The position numbers and the translations under genes were made by a program. A DNA stretch of 64,000 nucleotides from Farysia itapuensis (Eukaryota > Basidiomycota > Ustilaginomycetes > Ustilaginales > Ustilaginaceae): positions 1 to 64,000 of the forward strand of contig JALBYC010000014.1 in the NCBI GenBank assembly GCA_023212645.1, written 5' to 3'. A model generated the notes under the pieces. That model had not been told where the DNA came from, made no database searches, and saw nothing but the letters and a program-made list of their open reading frames with translations. This document shows positions 55,425 to 64,000 of this stretch, piece after piece; the stretch's first letter is position 1; each line of letters begins with the position of its first letter.

Positions 55425-58406
55425 TTACGAGGGGATGTGTGCGCGTAAGCGCCTGCCGAATTTTTCGTTTCGCGGAGTGGTGTGCATCTGTGCGACGACT
55501 GTGCGTGGCGAAGATGATGATGTTGCGGCGGGTGCGGTTGGGGCTGCTGGATTGTTTGAGCGGGTGTGCGTGTGGTGGCTGCGTGCACTTACAGCGCGAT
55601 GTTGCGCGTGCATGTGTGTACCTCCTGCGTGACTCGTCCGTCTCCCCATCGCCGCCGGGGCCGCGGCGTTGGGCTCGACTTTATCCCCCCAGTACGTGAA
55701 AGAAAGCTTAGTGCTGCGAGTATACGCACTCCGATCAACCGTTTCCCCACTGCTACTGCTATCATCGCTGACGCTGCCGCTGTCAACACTGTCACCATCA
55801 GACGACGGTTCCTCCTCCTCCTCGGCAATCTCCGCCGATACACCGCCGGCCGCACAAATCGGGCCCCCCTCCTCGCCGGCGCCCCGTTCCGTGCCATACT
55901 GTGGGCGGAAGGCGGTCACGCCGATGAACTTGTACAAGTTGCGCGTCTTGGCACGCAGCGTTGTCGTGCGGAGCGCTTTCAGCCGCAACCGACTGCGCGC
56001 CGCCACCTCGGCCGCTTCATCACCACCACCATCACCACCGCCGCCGGCGCAGGTGGCGATAGTCGTGCTGGCAATGGGTAGAGTGGTAACGCCAATACGC
56101 TGACACTGCAGCTGCATATCGGAAAACCGCACGAGCCAGACGTCTTTCTTGCTCCCCAAATGCGGGGTCGTACCAGCTGCGTCGTCGGTGGAGAGCAAGG
56201 TGGAGAGTCGACGGTAGGAGCGTTTGTTTCGCAATGTAGCGCGTAATCCGCCGCGAGGCTGTTTCGCACTGCTACTACTACTACCGACGACGGCTTCACT
56301 GTCTGAAGCGTACCCCGCGCTGCGAGAATGCAGCACTTCCGCACCGGCTTGTTGCTGCGGTGAGGGTGAGTCGTACAGCGCTCGTTCTTCGAGCAGTAGA
56401 CGGTCAGGTTTGGGCCGTAAGACGTGTTTGCTGGTGATTCCATCGATACGCGCGAACGCGTCGCGCGTCTTGTCTCGTTCCTCGACACTTATCTTCTCAT
56501 CCTCAATCGAGCGAACCAGCCGCTCGACCTCGACGACCATTGCGACGGTACTTTCAAACTCGTGCATCGAAGGGTCTGTGTGGTAGAGCAAATTCTGGAA
56601 GAGTAAAGGGTACTTGAGTAGACGCTGGAACGGCGTTGTGATGAAAAGCGACAGGCCGCCGATGAAGCCTTGTTGGTGGGCGGCACGCGCTTCGAGCGCG
56701 GCAAGCGTGCGACCGAGACTGACGGTGTGACTCTGTCGCTCTTTGCGCAGGGATTTGCCGCGAAACGCGCGTGCCATCAACGCTGCTTCCTCCAACTCGT
56801 CCATCGCCCGTTGCAGGTGACACACGTACGCAACATAGTGCGAGAGTATGTGCGAGTGGTGCATAAATACATCGGCCAAGCTGCGGACAAGAGGCCATTG
56901 CTCTTCGTACCGCGCTTTCAGTGCGCAGCACAGCGTTTGGTGCGCGTCCAGAAGGCCATCACTCAAGGCAGTTAGCACTTCCCTGAGCGAGGGCGGTAAA
57001 GGCACTGTCAGGCGCAAGTTGTCGCTATCCGTCGAGCACCGTGGCTGACGTCTTTTGCTCGGCTTGACCGCCGGTCCAAGCGAATTTCCTGACGCATTGT
57101 TGCCACTACGATGGCTAGCGGTGCCAAGACCGAGACCAAGACCGTAACTGGACGCATCACGAGTCTGCACTGCTGCGGACATCTTTGTGTGCACGGGTGA
57201 AGAGCTCGCTGGCTTGGCAGCGGCGTCATCTGCATGACCTATGGAAGGAGAGCTCTCTTCGCTGTTCGCCATATACCGCGCAGCGATGGGCAACTCACTC
57301 CCCGCAGCTTGATACTCGGCGCTGCCTGCTACCCCTAGACTACTCGATGGCGCAGCAGAAATGCTAGATGACGGCGGCGCTCGGTGTGGGTCAAAGGTCT
57401 GCGGATGCAGCAGGGCATCGATGTACAGCTCGCGCGCTTTCTCGAGTTCGAGCACGTAGCGTTCTTCACTCGCGACGATTTCCCACAGCACTTCCTGGCG
57501 AGTCCGTTCGCGCGGGCCTAGATTCCGGACGAGGTCTTGCTGCGTCATATCGCTCCACGTGGGGAAGCCAAACGAGCGAGGGGCACTGCCGGTAACAGGG
57601 AGTTGAACTGCCTCGTCCGGATCGCCGATGGAAACGGGAGGCAACAAGCTGCTCCTCCTTCCGCTCGAGCTGGAGCCGGTTGCTTGCATTGGAGCAGACG
57701 TGCGTTGTGGGAAATTCAGTGGGCTGGCAGAACGCACGCTTGACGAGCTTCGCCGATGCAAGTCGAGCGATAGTCTACCACTGTGCGCATCCGGTGTACA
57801 ACCAAGTACCGAGAGCGTTTGCGTTTCGTCCCGGCTGCTATGTGTGGTAGAATACGAGTAGCTACGACGGGAAGAGGCTGGTATAGAGCGGGAATATTCA
57901 GAGCTCTTGAACTCCGAGCTAACCTGCTGCGAATTTTTGCCCAGACTCGCGCGTGCTGTTGGCCGCGCCCGTGCTTGACTCGCCACCGTCGGTCTAGCGA
58001 AATGGGCAGGGGAGTTATTGCCGTTGAGCTGAGCTGCGTTGGACACTAAAGATGCTGGTGGTGGTGGTGGTCGAGTCCTCTGCTTCTCGGGCGAGGGAGC
58101 AAAGACAATCATTCTCGGCCCATGTTCCAGCGAAAACGTGCTGCTGGACGCCTTTGCTCTAAGCCCATCTTGGCTGTGCTCCTCTATAAGGCTTTGCTCA
58201 ATGTTCGCGACGGCGGGTGGAAGGCTGGATCCTGCAACTCGCGATGGCACCTTAGCATGCTGCGGAGGCTCAAAGTCAAAGTCCCATGGCACCTCGGTGA
58301 AGTGCAGCGCATCTAGACGGGCTTCGTATTCGGGCGCCGCACTGCCCTTAGCATGGCTCTGTAGGGGTGGTTCTTGTGCCTTTGAGCGTGAAAAGAACCG
58401 TTTCAT
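55425..58406 (-). CDS. Rho guanine-nucleotide exchange factor (DH domain)
   Basis: A 993-residue RhoGEF. A long disordered Ser/Pro/Arg-rich N-terminus (1-300) precedes a Dbl-homology domain that begins near residue 302 (RQEVLWEIVASEERYVLELEKARELYI, conserved region 1). It continues, after a Ser-rich insertion, through LRSLADVFMHHSHILSHYVAYVCHLQRAM to conserved region 3 (TTPFQRLLKYPLLFQNLLYHT). A PH-like region follows, interrupted by Gly/Glu-rich inserts. It should activate a Rho-family GTPase in polarity, but which one is unclear; it does not match Cdc24 or Don1 in layout. The C-terminal 150 residues are basic and low-complexity. It lies divergent from the Sap30-like gene. Confidence 0.85.
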   Translation of the reverse strand: MKRFFSRSKAQEPPLQSHAKGSAAPEYEARLDALHFTEVPWDFDFEPPQHAKVPSRVAGSSLPPAVANIEQSLIEEHSQDGLRAKASSSTFSLEHGPRMIVFAPSPEKQRTRPPPPPASLVSNAAQLNGNNSPAHFARPTVASQARARPTARASLGKNSQQVSSEFKSSEYSRSIPASSRRSYSYSTTHSSRDETQTLSVLGCTPDAHSGRLSLDLHRRSSSSVRSASPLNFPQRTSAPMQATGSSSSGRRSSLLPPVSIGDPDEAVQLPVTGSAPRSFGFPTWSDMTQQDLVRNLGPRERTRQEVLWEIVASEERYVLELEKARELYIDALLHPQTFDPHRAPPSSSISAAPSSSLGVAGSAEYQAAGSELPIAARYMANSEESSPSIGHADDAAAKPASSSPVHTKMSAAVQTRDASSYGLGLGLGTASHRSGNNASGNSLGPAVKPSKRRQPRCSTDSDNLRLTVPLPPSLREVLTALSDGLLDAHQTLCCALKARYEEQWPLVRSLADVFMHHSHILSHYVAYVCHLQRAMDELEEAALMARAFRGKSLRKERQSHTVSLGRTLAALEARAAHQQGFIGGLSLFITTPFQRLLKYPLLFQNLLYHTDPSMHEFESTVAMVVEVERLVRSIEDEKISVEERDKTRDAFARIDGITSKHVLRPKPDRLLLEERALYDSPSPQQQAGAEVLHSRSAGYASDSEAVVGSSSSSAKQPRGGLRATLRNKRSYRRLSTLLSTDDAAGTTPHLGSKKDVWLVRFSDMQLQCQRIGVTTLPIASTTIATCAGGGGDGGGDEAAEVAARSRLRLKALRTTTLRAKTRNLYKFIGVTAFRPQYGTERGAGEEGGPICAAGGVSAEIAEEEEEPSSDGDSVDSGSVSDDSSSSGETVDRSAYTRSTKLSFTYWGDKVEPNAAAPAAMGRRTSHAGGTHMHAQHRAVSARSHHTHTRSNNPAAPTAPAATSSSSPRTVVAQMHTTPRNEKFGRRLRAHIPS

Positions 58407-58644
58407 GGCTAGCAGCCATTCCTAGAGGGCCGCCTTGTGGGTCAGAGGGGTTAGGCGGTACAGGTGTACATGTCCAGCACACGTCAAACACGCACACGCA
58501 AACCAAAATTCCAAAAAGAAAAGTAACACATTCTGTTAGAGCGCTTAATGTGCAATCTCGGCTTTCGGAACGGGACTTCAATGCCCCCCGCTCTAAAGGT
58601 AAAAGGCAACGAAGACATCCTCTTTATCAACACCCTCATCTACA

Positions 58645-59238
58645 ATGGTGGCCGCCGACGACGGCAAGAATCGCGACAAGAACAGAATGGGCGGCAGTGG
58701 CGAAGATGGGGACAGGGAGTCAGTCGTTGACTTCAATGCTCTGCCGACAGAAGCACTGCAATCCTACGTCTCCTTTTACGATCTCGCGCCGGCCTATCCT
58801 CCTCCGGACACGTCACACAAGGGCGCCAGTCCATCTCCCAACGGTCGCAAACGCAAAGGCAGGGCCGCTTCTCCCCTCTTCACCGCCACCGGTAGAAAAC
58901 GCAATCCGGACGCTTCGGATCTCGACATGAACTACGCCCACGGCTTCAACGCAGGCAGAGCTGGTGCGAATCCAGACGACGAGGAACCACCGTGCCCACC
59001 CCATTTCTTCGATGCAGATGCTGCGACCACCTACCTAGGCCAAGTAGCGAGCCATCATTTCCGCAATCAGCCCCCACCGAAGGAAGGAGAGGTTGTGGTA
59101 GGATTTCTGTACAAGTGTCGCGCAAAGGGCGAGCTGAATCGACCTTTGGCGCACTACCGACTGCGTGACCCGCCCAACGACCGCCACCAGCAGCAGCACC
59201 AGCAACGACCCCAACCGTCTTCCAACCGATCTCGATAG
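58645..59238 (+). CDS. Small nuclear protein, possibly Sap30-like (Sin3-binding)
   Basis: A 197-residue hydrophilic protein with basic GRKRKG and GRKR clusters that look like nuclear-localisation signals. The segment FNALPTEALQSYVSFYDL (about 30-47) resembles the Sin3-binding helix of SAP30 (LPxxxLRxYxxxY), and the pattern of a short Leu-Pro start followed by aromatic residues is shared. The rest is Pro-rich and ends in a Gln/His-rich tail. It is immediately upstream, same strand, of a chromatin-type gene. The evidence is one motif, so the assignment is tentative. Confidence 0.4.
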   Translation: MVAADDGKNRDKNRMGGSGEDGDRESVVDFNALPTEALQSYVSFYDLAPAYPPPDTSHKGASPSPNGRKRKGRAASPLFTATGRKRNPDASDLDMNYAHGFNAGRAGANPDDEEPPCPPHFFDADAATTYLGQVASHHFRNQPPPKEGEVVVGFLYKCRAKGELNRPLAHYRLRDPPNDRHQQQHQQRPQPSSNRSR

Positions 59239-59437
59239 TGTATATACCCTTCGCTCACTGCCTACTCTCGCGCGACAACATTGTTGTATTCAAATCTGCT
59301 TGAGAATTGAAATACTGTGGGCGAATTATGAATTGATTTTGCGCAAAATGGAAGAATCTACAACGGCCAACGACCGTGTCGCTTTCCTTCTTGCTCCCTT
59401 TCCACCTCTTTGCACCCTGGCACCGCCCTTGTTCAGC

Positions 59438-62400
59438 ATGCCTTCCCGCCGTTCGATTGGCGGAAATGCCGTGGCAGGTCCGTCTGCTTTGCCACCGCCT
59501 GTCGTGGAGCTGCATCCCATCACCAGACGCTTGCGTCGGATGTGGAAGTTTGCCGCAGTCTGCCAGTTCTTGTTTGTCTTTGACGAAGCATTTGGTATGA
59601 GTGGATTCGAGACCGAGCTGTTGGAGAACGATTTCGAGAGCTCGCAGACCGAGGTGATTCCCGATCTGATGCGGAGATTGCTCTACACACTCACGCTCGA
59701 CCGCACCATTGACACGTCCAACTGGGAACAGCACGTTCGGCGCCAGTACCTCGCTCGTGATCCTGACGCTAACAAGTACGGCTCGACAGAAGCGCCTATT
59801 CCGTGGGGTGAGCTTTCGCTGGATGACAAGGTTGCTACTCTGCACGACCTGTGCGAGTGGCAGCTTCACGACGCCGAACGTTTCCGCAAGCTCGTCAAGT
59901 CCGACGACGAGATCACCACCTGGAGAGTCTCCCCCATCGGCTGGGATAGCCAGGACAATGCCTACTGGCTATTCGACGATAATCGCATCTGGATTCAGCG
60001 TCCTGAACCGGTCGTCAAGCCCCGTCCCACACCTAAAGCCAAAGGTCCAGCGAAAAAGGGCACAAAACGCGCACGAGCTGAAGCAGCCGCAGCCAAACGA
60101 GCAGCCGCCGCTGCAAGAACAGCCAACACAAGCCCGGCCAAAAAGACAGCTTCCACACCCACGCGCCCACCACCCCGGCGCGGCACGCGGACTTCAGCGC
60201 GCTTCACCGAAGAAGAAGTACAGGCAGCAGTCAACGGCACGGCAGCCGACTCTGATTCGGAGCTGAGTGATCCACCCGACGATCCTGCCGAGCAACCAGC
60301 CACGGAGTCGAAAGACGTCGATATGCCAGATGCAGAGGCTCAAGGGGATGCAACCACACTGGCAGAACCTGCATGGGTAGAATTCGAAGCCATCGTCGTA
60401 ACGCGACATGAATGGCAGGAGTTTGCCAAGCGCTTCGCACGGTCCAAAGATCCCAACGAGAAGAATCTCCATCACTACATCAAAGACGACGTCCTGGAAA
60501 CAGTGCTTGCCGCTATGGACGAGATTGACAAGCAAAAGGCACTGGAGCAGGCGCTAGCCAACCGAAAGCGATCCAGTCGAATCGCCATCAAGGAATCGGA
60601 AAAGGAAGAACGCGAGCGGGATCGACTTGCCCGCGCCCGCATGGAGGAAAAGATGAGCATGATCCGGAATGAAGAAGAGGCAAAACGACTCAAGGAGGAG
60701 GAAGAAGTCCAGGCGCTTCACGCGCGTGAGAACCGCATTCGCGAGCGCGAAGAGCGTCTACGCGCGCGCGAATTCGAGCTGGAAAACAAGGCCATCCGCG
60801 AAGAGGAAGAGAGAGAACGTAAAGAAAAGGAGCGGCTCGAACGGGCACGTCGTCGCGAAGAGATTATCGCCAATGGTGGTATTCCGCCTCCCTCGCGCGA
60901 GTCAACAGCCGTGCCCGACGAGCCCATGTCTGACGCAGCGAACCCTCTGCCCACCGGCACATCGCTCAAGGCCGAACAGGACGACGATTGGGAACTCAAC
61001 TGCGAAATCTGCGGCAAAGCTGCCATCAACCCGCCCAACGAGGACACCGAGATCGTATGCTGCGAACAGTGCGGGGTCTGGCAACACGTCAAGTGCTGGA
61101 ACAAGTTTGACAAACATGTCCTGCACCGACCCAAGAAACGCAACTGGGCTGCTGTCGACTTTTTCTGTACAAAGTGTCGGCCTCCGCCGCAAGGCGTTCC
61201 TCGTCCCTACCCGGGTATGGTGATCAAGCGAGAAAAGCCCAGTCCGAGTGCCAACAGCGTCGACCGATCGAGTCAAGACCCGGAAAGTCCGCTTGGCAAA
61301 GCCCCCGGCCATGTTGGCGCAGAAGCTCCTCGAGCTTCCATCAAGCTGAATTTGGGACCGCGGGATTCGCCAACGCAGGTTTTGCCCCCCATTCCGTCGC
61401 AGAACCCAGCAGCGATGCAGCGTCCAGCCGGCGCTCAGTCTGCAGAGACGGGGCAACTGGGTTCATCCAGCCCGTTGAGAACGGAAGCCAATGCGCTGCC
61501 CCTGCGAGCCCTGCCGTCAAGCTTTTCGGTACCTGCTCCGCAGCCCAACACGGTGAACATGGCACACACTGCACTACCGCCTATCGCCCACAATCACACC
61601 GCTCTGCACCGCGAAAATCCGACTGGGGCTACAACTTCGGCTGCTGTTACCCCCGCGACGCCATCGATCAACATGCAGCCGTCGGCGCCCTCGGCGACTC
61701 CTGGCATGTCTGGTCTGGGCCACGGTCGACCAACACCTTCGCTTCCTCAGCAGACTGAATCGCCTCGTTCGCCACAAGCCACTTTGACGGCTGCGGGCAA
61801 CGCGTCTCGCTCGCCGTCGTACAATGGCGGTATGGGGAGTCCTGGGTTCCGCAGACCTTCGCAGGTGTCTGGGTCGTTTCCCATGCGACACACGCCGGTG
61901 CGCTCGCCGCTGTCGCGTGCGCACGACACCGTGCTGGAGAATGGCGGGGATGGGTTCAGTCTCGGTCCGCCGCGCGCTGTCAGTCCGTCTATGCAGCGCA
62001 GTCAGCTGCCTCCCCGCTTTGGAACGGTGACTAAGCCCAACGAGCCTGCAAGACCACCCACGACTCTGTCACGAGCGCCCTCGTACACGCTTTTGCCCCA
62101 CCCAGGACCGCACACCATCGGCTCGCTCACCTCGCCCACAGCACAGAGCGCAGGCATGGACGTCCGCGCTGCAAGCACCGGCATCGTCGCCGGCACTGCT
62201 TTCTCCAACGTCGTCTCCACCCCCTCCCCAGCAGTAGCCGACATTGCTGCTCCTCTCAACGGCGGTGGCACTCACAACGACCCTGCCTCCGCGCTAGGCC
62301 ACATCGCCGCAACCTCCCCGCACACGGCAGCCGCAAGTGCAGCTCGCGTCCTCGACGAAGGTCTCAGCCAAGTCCCCCACCTCTTCTCCGACCCAAAACA

Positions 62401-62521
62401 CACACACCAAGGCTCACCACCCTTACTCGCCCTCCTCCCAACGGACAACAAACCGGTAGAACTCCCCTCTGCCCACATCCCTACCCCCCACCACCACCAC
62501 CAGCAGGATCGCACCTCTTAA
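59438..62521 (+). CDS. PHD-finger protein with DDT/WHIM-like region (ISWI-accessory type)
   Basis: A 1027-residue chromatin protein. Residues about 35-90 (LRRMWKFAAVCQFLFVFDEAFG) resemble a DDT domain. Residues 122-185 (IPWGELSLDDKVATLHDLCEWQLHDAERFR to WDSQDNAYWLFDDNRIW) match the WHIM-type segment seen in RSF1/CECR2/ACF-like subunits that pair with ISWI remodellers. A charged coiled coil (about 340-440) is followed by a PHD finger from Cys522 to Cys580 (CEICGKAAINPP, CCEQCGVWQHVKCW, CTKC), a histone-tail reader. The C-terminal 430 residues are Pro/Ser/Ala-rich and end in a His run. The start is uncertain: ATGs lie at 59348 and 59438, and the latter follows a pyrimidine-rich leader. Confidence 0.8.
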   Translation: MPSRRSIGGNAVAGPSALPPPVVELHPITRRLRRMWKFAAVCQFLFVFDEAFGMSGFETELLENDFESSQTEVIPDLMRRLLYTLTLDRTIDTSNWEQHVRRQYLARDPDANKYGSTEAPIPWGELSLDDKVATLHDLCEWQLHDAERFRKLVKSDDEITTWRVSPIGWDSQDNAYWLFDDNRIWIQRPEPVVKPRPTPKAKGPAKKGTKRARAEAAAAKRAAAAARTANTSPAKKTASTPTRPPPRRGTRTSARFTEEEVQAAVNGTAADSDSELSDPPDDPAEQPATESKDVDMPDAEAQGDATTLAEPAWVEFEAIVVTRHEWQEFAKRFARSKDPNEKNLHHYIKDDVLETVLAAMDEIDKQKALEQALANRKRSSRIAIKESEKEERERDRLARARMEEKMSMIRNEEEAKRLKEEEEVQALHARENRIREREERLRAREFELENKAIREEEERERKEKERLERARRREEIIANGGIPPPSRESTAVPDEPMSDAANPLPTGTSLKAEQDDDWELNCEICGKAAINPPNEDTEIVCCEQCGVWQHVKCWNKFDKHVLHRPKKRNWAAVDFFCTKCRPPPQGVPRPYPGMVIKREKPSPSANSVDRSSQDPESPLGKAPGHVGAEAPRASIKLNLGPRDSPTQVLPPIPSQNPAAMQRPAGAQSAETGQLGSSSPLRTEANALPLRALPSSFSVPAPQPNTVNMAHTALPPIAHNHTALHRENPTGATTSAAVTPATPSINMQPSAPSATPGMSGLGHGRPTPSLPQQTESPRSPQATLTAAGNASRSPSYNGGMGSPGFRRPSQVSGSFPMRHTPVRSPLSRAHDTVLENGGDGFSLGPPRAVSPSMQRSQLPPRFGTVTKPNEPARPPTTLSRAPSYTLLPHPGPHTIGSLTSPTAQSAGMDVRAASTGIVAGTAFSNVVSTPSPAVADIAAPLNGGGTHNDPASALGHIAATSPHTAAASAARVLDEGLSQVPHLFSDPKHTHQGSPPLLALLPTDNKPVELPSAHIPTPHHHHQQDRTS

Positions 62522-62850
62522 AATCCGTAACTCCCCTTGCTATGTGGGATAACAATCCAGTACTATGCCACGGCGCTAACCTTCGATTGATAGCTTGAGG
62601 CGCTGTGAGGGGAAGACGGGTTCAGTTCTTGGCGGTGGCGAGAGCGAGACGCGTGTGACGCCATGACGCAAACGTGCATATATACGGTGTTAGAGCGTGG
62701 AAAAGGGCAAATTTTGGATATTTTGGCGCTTTGGCTCCGATTCCGGGATTCCGTCGGACGTCGGACCTCTGTTTCCGGGTTCGACTCCTCCTCACCATCA
62801 TTTACGCTGCACTCTTTTGTCCCACACAAACACAGGCGATAACGAGAGGT
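62522..62850. promoter_or_regulatory. Promoter of the GPI-anchored protein gene
   Basis: 329 bases, no gene seen. A GGGTTCGACTCC word at 62777-62788 resembles a tRNA B box, but the flanking stem does not pair and there is no A box, so it is not a tRNA. Confidence 0.5.
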
Positions 62851-63333
62851 ATGAAGCTCAACGCACAAGTTTCAGCGGTCGGGACGAGCTGCTTGGCAGT
62901 GATTTGCGTGGTGGTGGCCCTGTTGGCGGTGTTGACCGCTCCAGTGGTTGGTCAGACTTCGTCGTCGGTGGCTACGTCGTCCAGTAGTGGTGCGGGATCG
63001 AGCGGGACGGAGCAGTCGACCAATGCCGCCGCTACCATCGGCAGTGTCATCACCTTCTCGTTTCAGTCTGTCAACACTGCCTCTGCATCATCCACCAGCA
63101 GCGCGAATTCAACAATCAGCTCCACCACGTCCTCCTCGACATCGACTGTAACCAGCACCACTATGAGCTCCTCAACGACATCGTCCACGGTGTCATCATC
63201 ATCGGCGGTCCCAACGACGTCTACAGCTCCTAACGCTGCCCACCCCGCCCTACCCTTGGCCAACACCCACGCACTCCTCCCCGCAGCAGCACTCCTCTTC
63301 ATCCTCTCAAGCAGCATCTGCTTCCTCCTCTAA
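62851..63333 (+). CDS. GPI-anchored Ser/Thr-rich cell-surface protein
   Basis: A 160-residue protein beginning with a signal peptide (MKLNAQVSAVGTSCLAVICVVVALLAVLTAPVVG, cleavage near residue 35). The mature part is almost wholly Ser, Thr and Ala, suited to heavy O-mannosylation. The C-terminus is a hydrophobic segment (about 140-160, ending ICFLL) with a small-residue site before it, the GPI-attachment pattern. Function unknown; likely a wall or membrane mucin. The 62851 ATG is chosen for the signal peptide; the longer frame to 62674 is leader sequence. Confidence 0.75.
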   Translation: MKLNAQVSAVGTSCLAVICVVVALLAVLTAPVVGQTSSSVATSSSSGAGSSGTEQSTNAAATIGSVITFSFQSVNTASASSTSSANSTISSTTSSSTSTVTSTTMSSSTTSSTVSSSSAVPTTSTAPNAAHPALPLANTHALLPAAALLFILSSSICFLL

Positions 63334-63453
63334 CCTTCCCCCCCGCCGCGGCCGTCCGCTCGCTCGCTCGCACCCGCGCTTTTCGTCCCCGAAATATACA
63401 CACTGGTTTTGGCAAAACTTGTATTTTTCCGTGCGTACGTTATGTGTGTGGCG

Positions 63454-64000
63454 CTAGTTCTTGAGTTGCTCAAGTAGTTCTTTTGCCTCTTCGAACTCGG
63501 GCTCGCCGTCGTAGTACGGTTTGGTCTTGGCGATAAACGTTCTGACAAGCGTGCGTGCCTGAAACTCTGGCTTCGGCCCTTCAACAACAGCAACACCGTC
63601 GCCCTCGGACGACAATGACGATGCATTCCGCTCGGATAGGTCGAGTAATCGGTCAACGACGTTGCGCAAATCGTGGAGGAGCGCGACAAACACGTCCTTC
63701 TCCCCCCCCACCGCGGGTCCCCCTCCTCCTCCGCCCCCAACCCCACCGGTGTTGGTGTCGAAGGCTTGCTTGAACGCCAAGTTGTAACTGGTAAGCAGTG
63801 CATGTTGCACTGCACGGGCGTGTTCACCATTCCACGTCAGCAAGCGTGCATACAGCTGCCATATTTCGACACTCGACGAAATGCGTGTGAGCAGGGTCGA
63901 GTCAAACAGCCGTCGAATGGCGGGGTACAGTCCCAGGCCGGTATTGCTGTCCAGTCTCGGCGCCACCGCCGCTGCTTCGCGACCACGATCGTCGTTGTTG
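63454..64000 (-). CDS. 3' end of a TPR protein (TTC27/Emw1-like), cut by the window edge
   Basis: The frame ends at 63454 and is still open at 64000, so this is the C-terminal ~180 residues of a longer gene. It holds a TPR-like helix pair (VEIWQLYARLLTWNGEHARAVQHALLTSYNLAFKQAF), a Gly run, then a helix VALLHDLRNVVDRLLDLSE and a final acidic helix. The WxLYA motif and position near the C-terminus resemble TTC27/Emw1, which supports essential protein-complex assembly. The apparent 63966 start is a GTG and is not real. Confidence 0.5.
   Translation of the reverse strand, partial: NNDDRGREAAAVAPRLDSNTGLGLYPAIRRLFDSTLLTRISSSVEIWQLYARLLTWNGEHARAVQHALLTSYNLAFKQAFDTNTGGVGGGGGGGPAVGGEKDVFVALLHDLRNVVDRLLDLSERNASSLSSEGDGVAVVEGPKPEFQARTLVRTFIAKTKPYYDGEPEFEEAKELLEQLKN

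Noticed and set aside
62777..62788. tRNA B-box-like word
   Set aside because: The flanking bases do not form a T stem and no A box or acceptor stem is present.
1..64000. A secondary-metabolite cluster, mating-type locus or effector cluster
   Set aside because: No polyketide, peptide-synthetase, terpene, homeodomain-pair or pheromone-receptor gene is present; the genes are mostly housekeeping.

Overview
This window is nuclear DNA of a fungus. The best fit is a smut-type basidiomycete (Ustilaginales, or an allied Pseudozyma-like yeast). The reasons are: tightly packed genes on both strands; almost no introns (the few supported ones use GTAAGT/GTGAGT donors and CAG/TAG acceptors); pyrimidine-rich leaders before start codons; many Gln-, Ser- or Pro-rich tails; and smut-like signalling genes, namely a Fus3/Kss1-type MAP kinase with an N-terminal extension (Kpp6-like), a Rok1-like dual-specificity phosphatase and a Tay1-type double-Myb telomere/regulatory factor. 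Species cannot be told from the sequence alone. About 36 protein genes can be supported. I saw no tRNA, rRNA, CRISPR array or intact transposon.

Layout. 0-8 kb: NOC4-like ribosome biogenesis factor, the MAP kinase, a small spliced gene of unknown function, and a single-pass membrane protein. 8-12 kb: D-aminoacyl-tRNA deacylase, a DUF4112 protein, a WDR89-like WD40 protein and a Pep12-like syntaxin. 12-20 kb: TAF12, ATG5 and KAE1 on the minus strand, then NCS2 on the plus strand; KAE1 and NCS2 share a 181-bp divergent promoter. 20-30 kb: Tay1-like factor, a wax-synthase-type acyltransferase, RPB11, PEX14 and a coiled-coil protein with a proline-rich tail. 30-44 kb: secreted lactonase-fold protein, an Nup54/57-type FG nucleoporin, a DUF1748 miniprotein, HEM13 with a mitochondrial presequence, a NIPA-type Mg transporter, a C2H2 factor and a DEF1-like CUE/Gln-rich protein. 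44-56 kb: Rok1-like phosphatase, GH36 alpha-galactosidase, catalase, a three-exon TPR protein, and malic enzyme with what looks like two alternative first exons. 55-64 kb: a RhoGEF, a possible Sap30-like protein, a PHD-finger ISWI-accessory-like protein, a GPI-anchored Ser/Thr-rich protein, and the 3' end of a TPR protein (TTC27/Emw1-like) cut by the window edge.

Most genes are housekeeping and do not form one pathway. The functional links I see are: KAE1 with NCS2 (both modify the tRNA anticodon loop); the MAPK with the Rok1-like phosphatase (enzyme and probable negative regulator, about 40 kb apart); catalase with PEX14 (peroxide and peroxisome); and the Sap30-like and PHD genes (chromatin, in tandem). 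The most interesting observations are the alternative first exons of malic enzyme (predicted mitochondrial versus cytosolic forms), the inverted repeat centred in the KAE1/NCS2 promoter, the TGATAAA/GGTATCA repeat patch at 25.3-25.6 kb, and an upstream ORF overlapping the HEM13 start. I found no clearly new multi-gene system.
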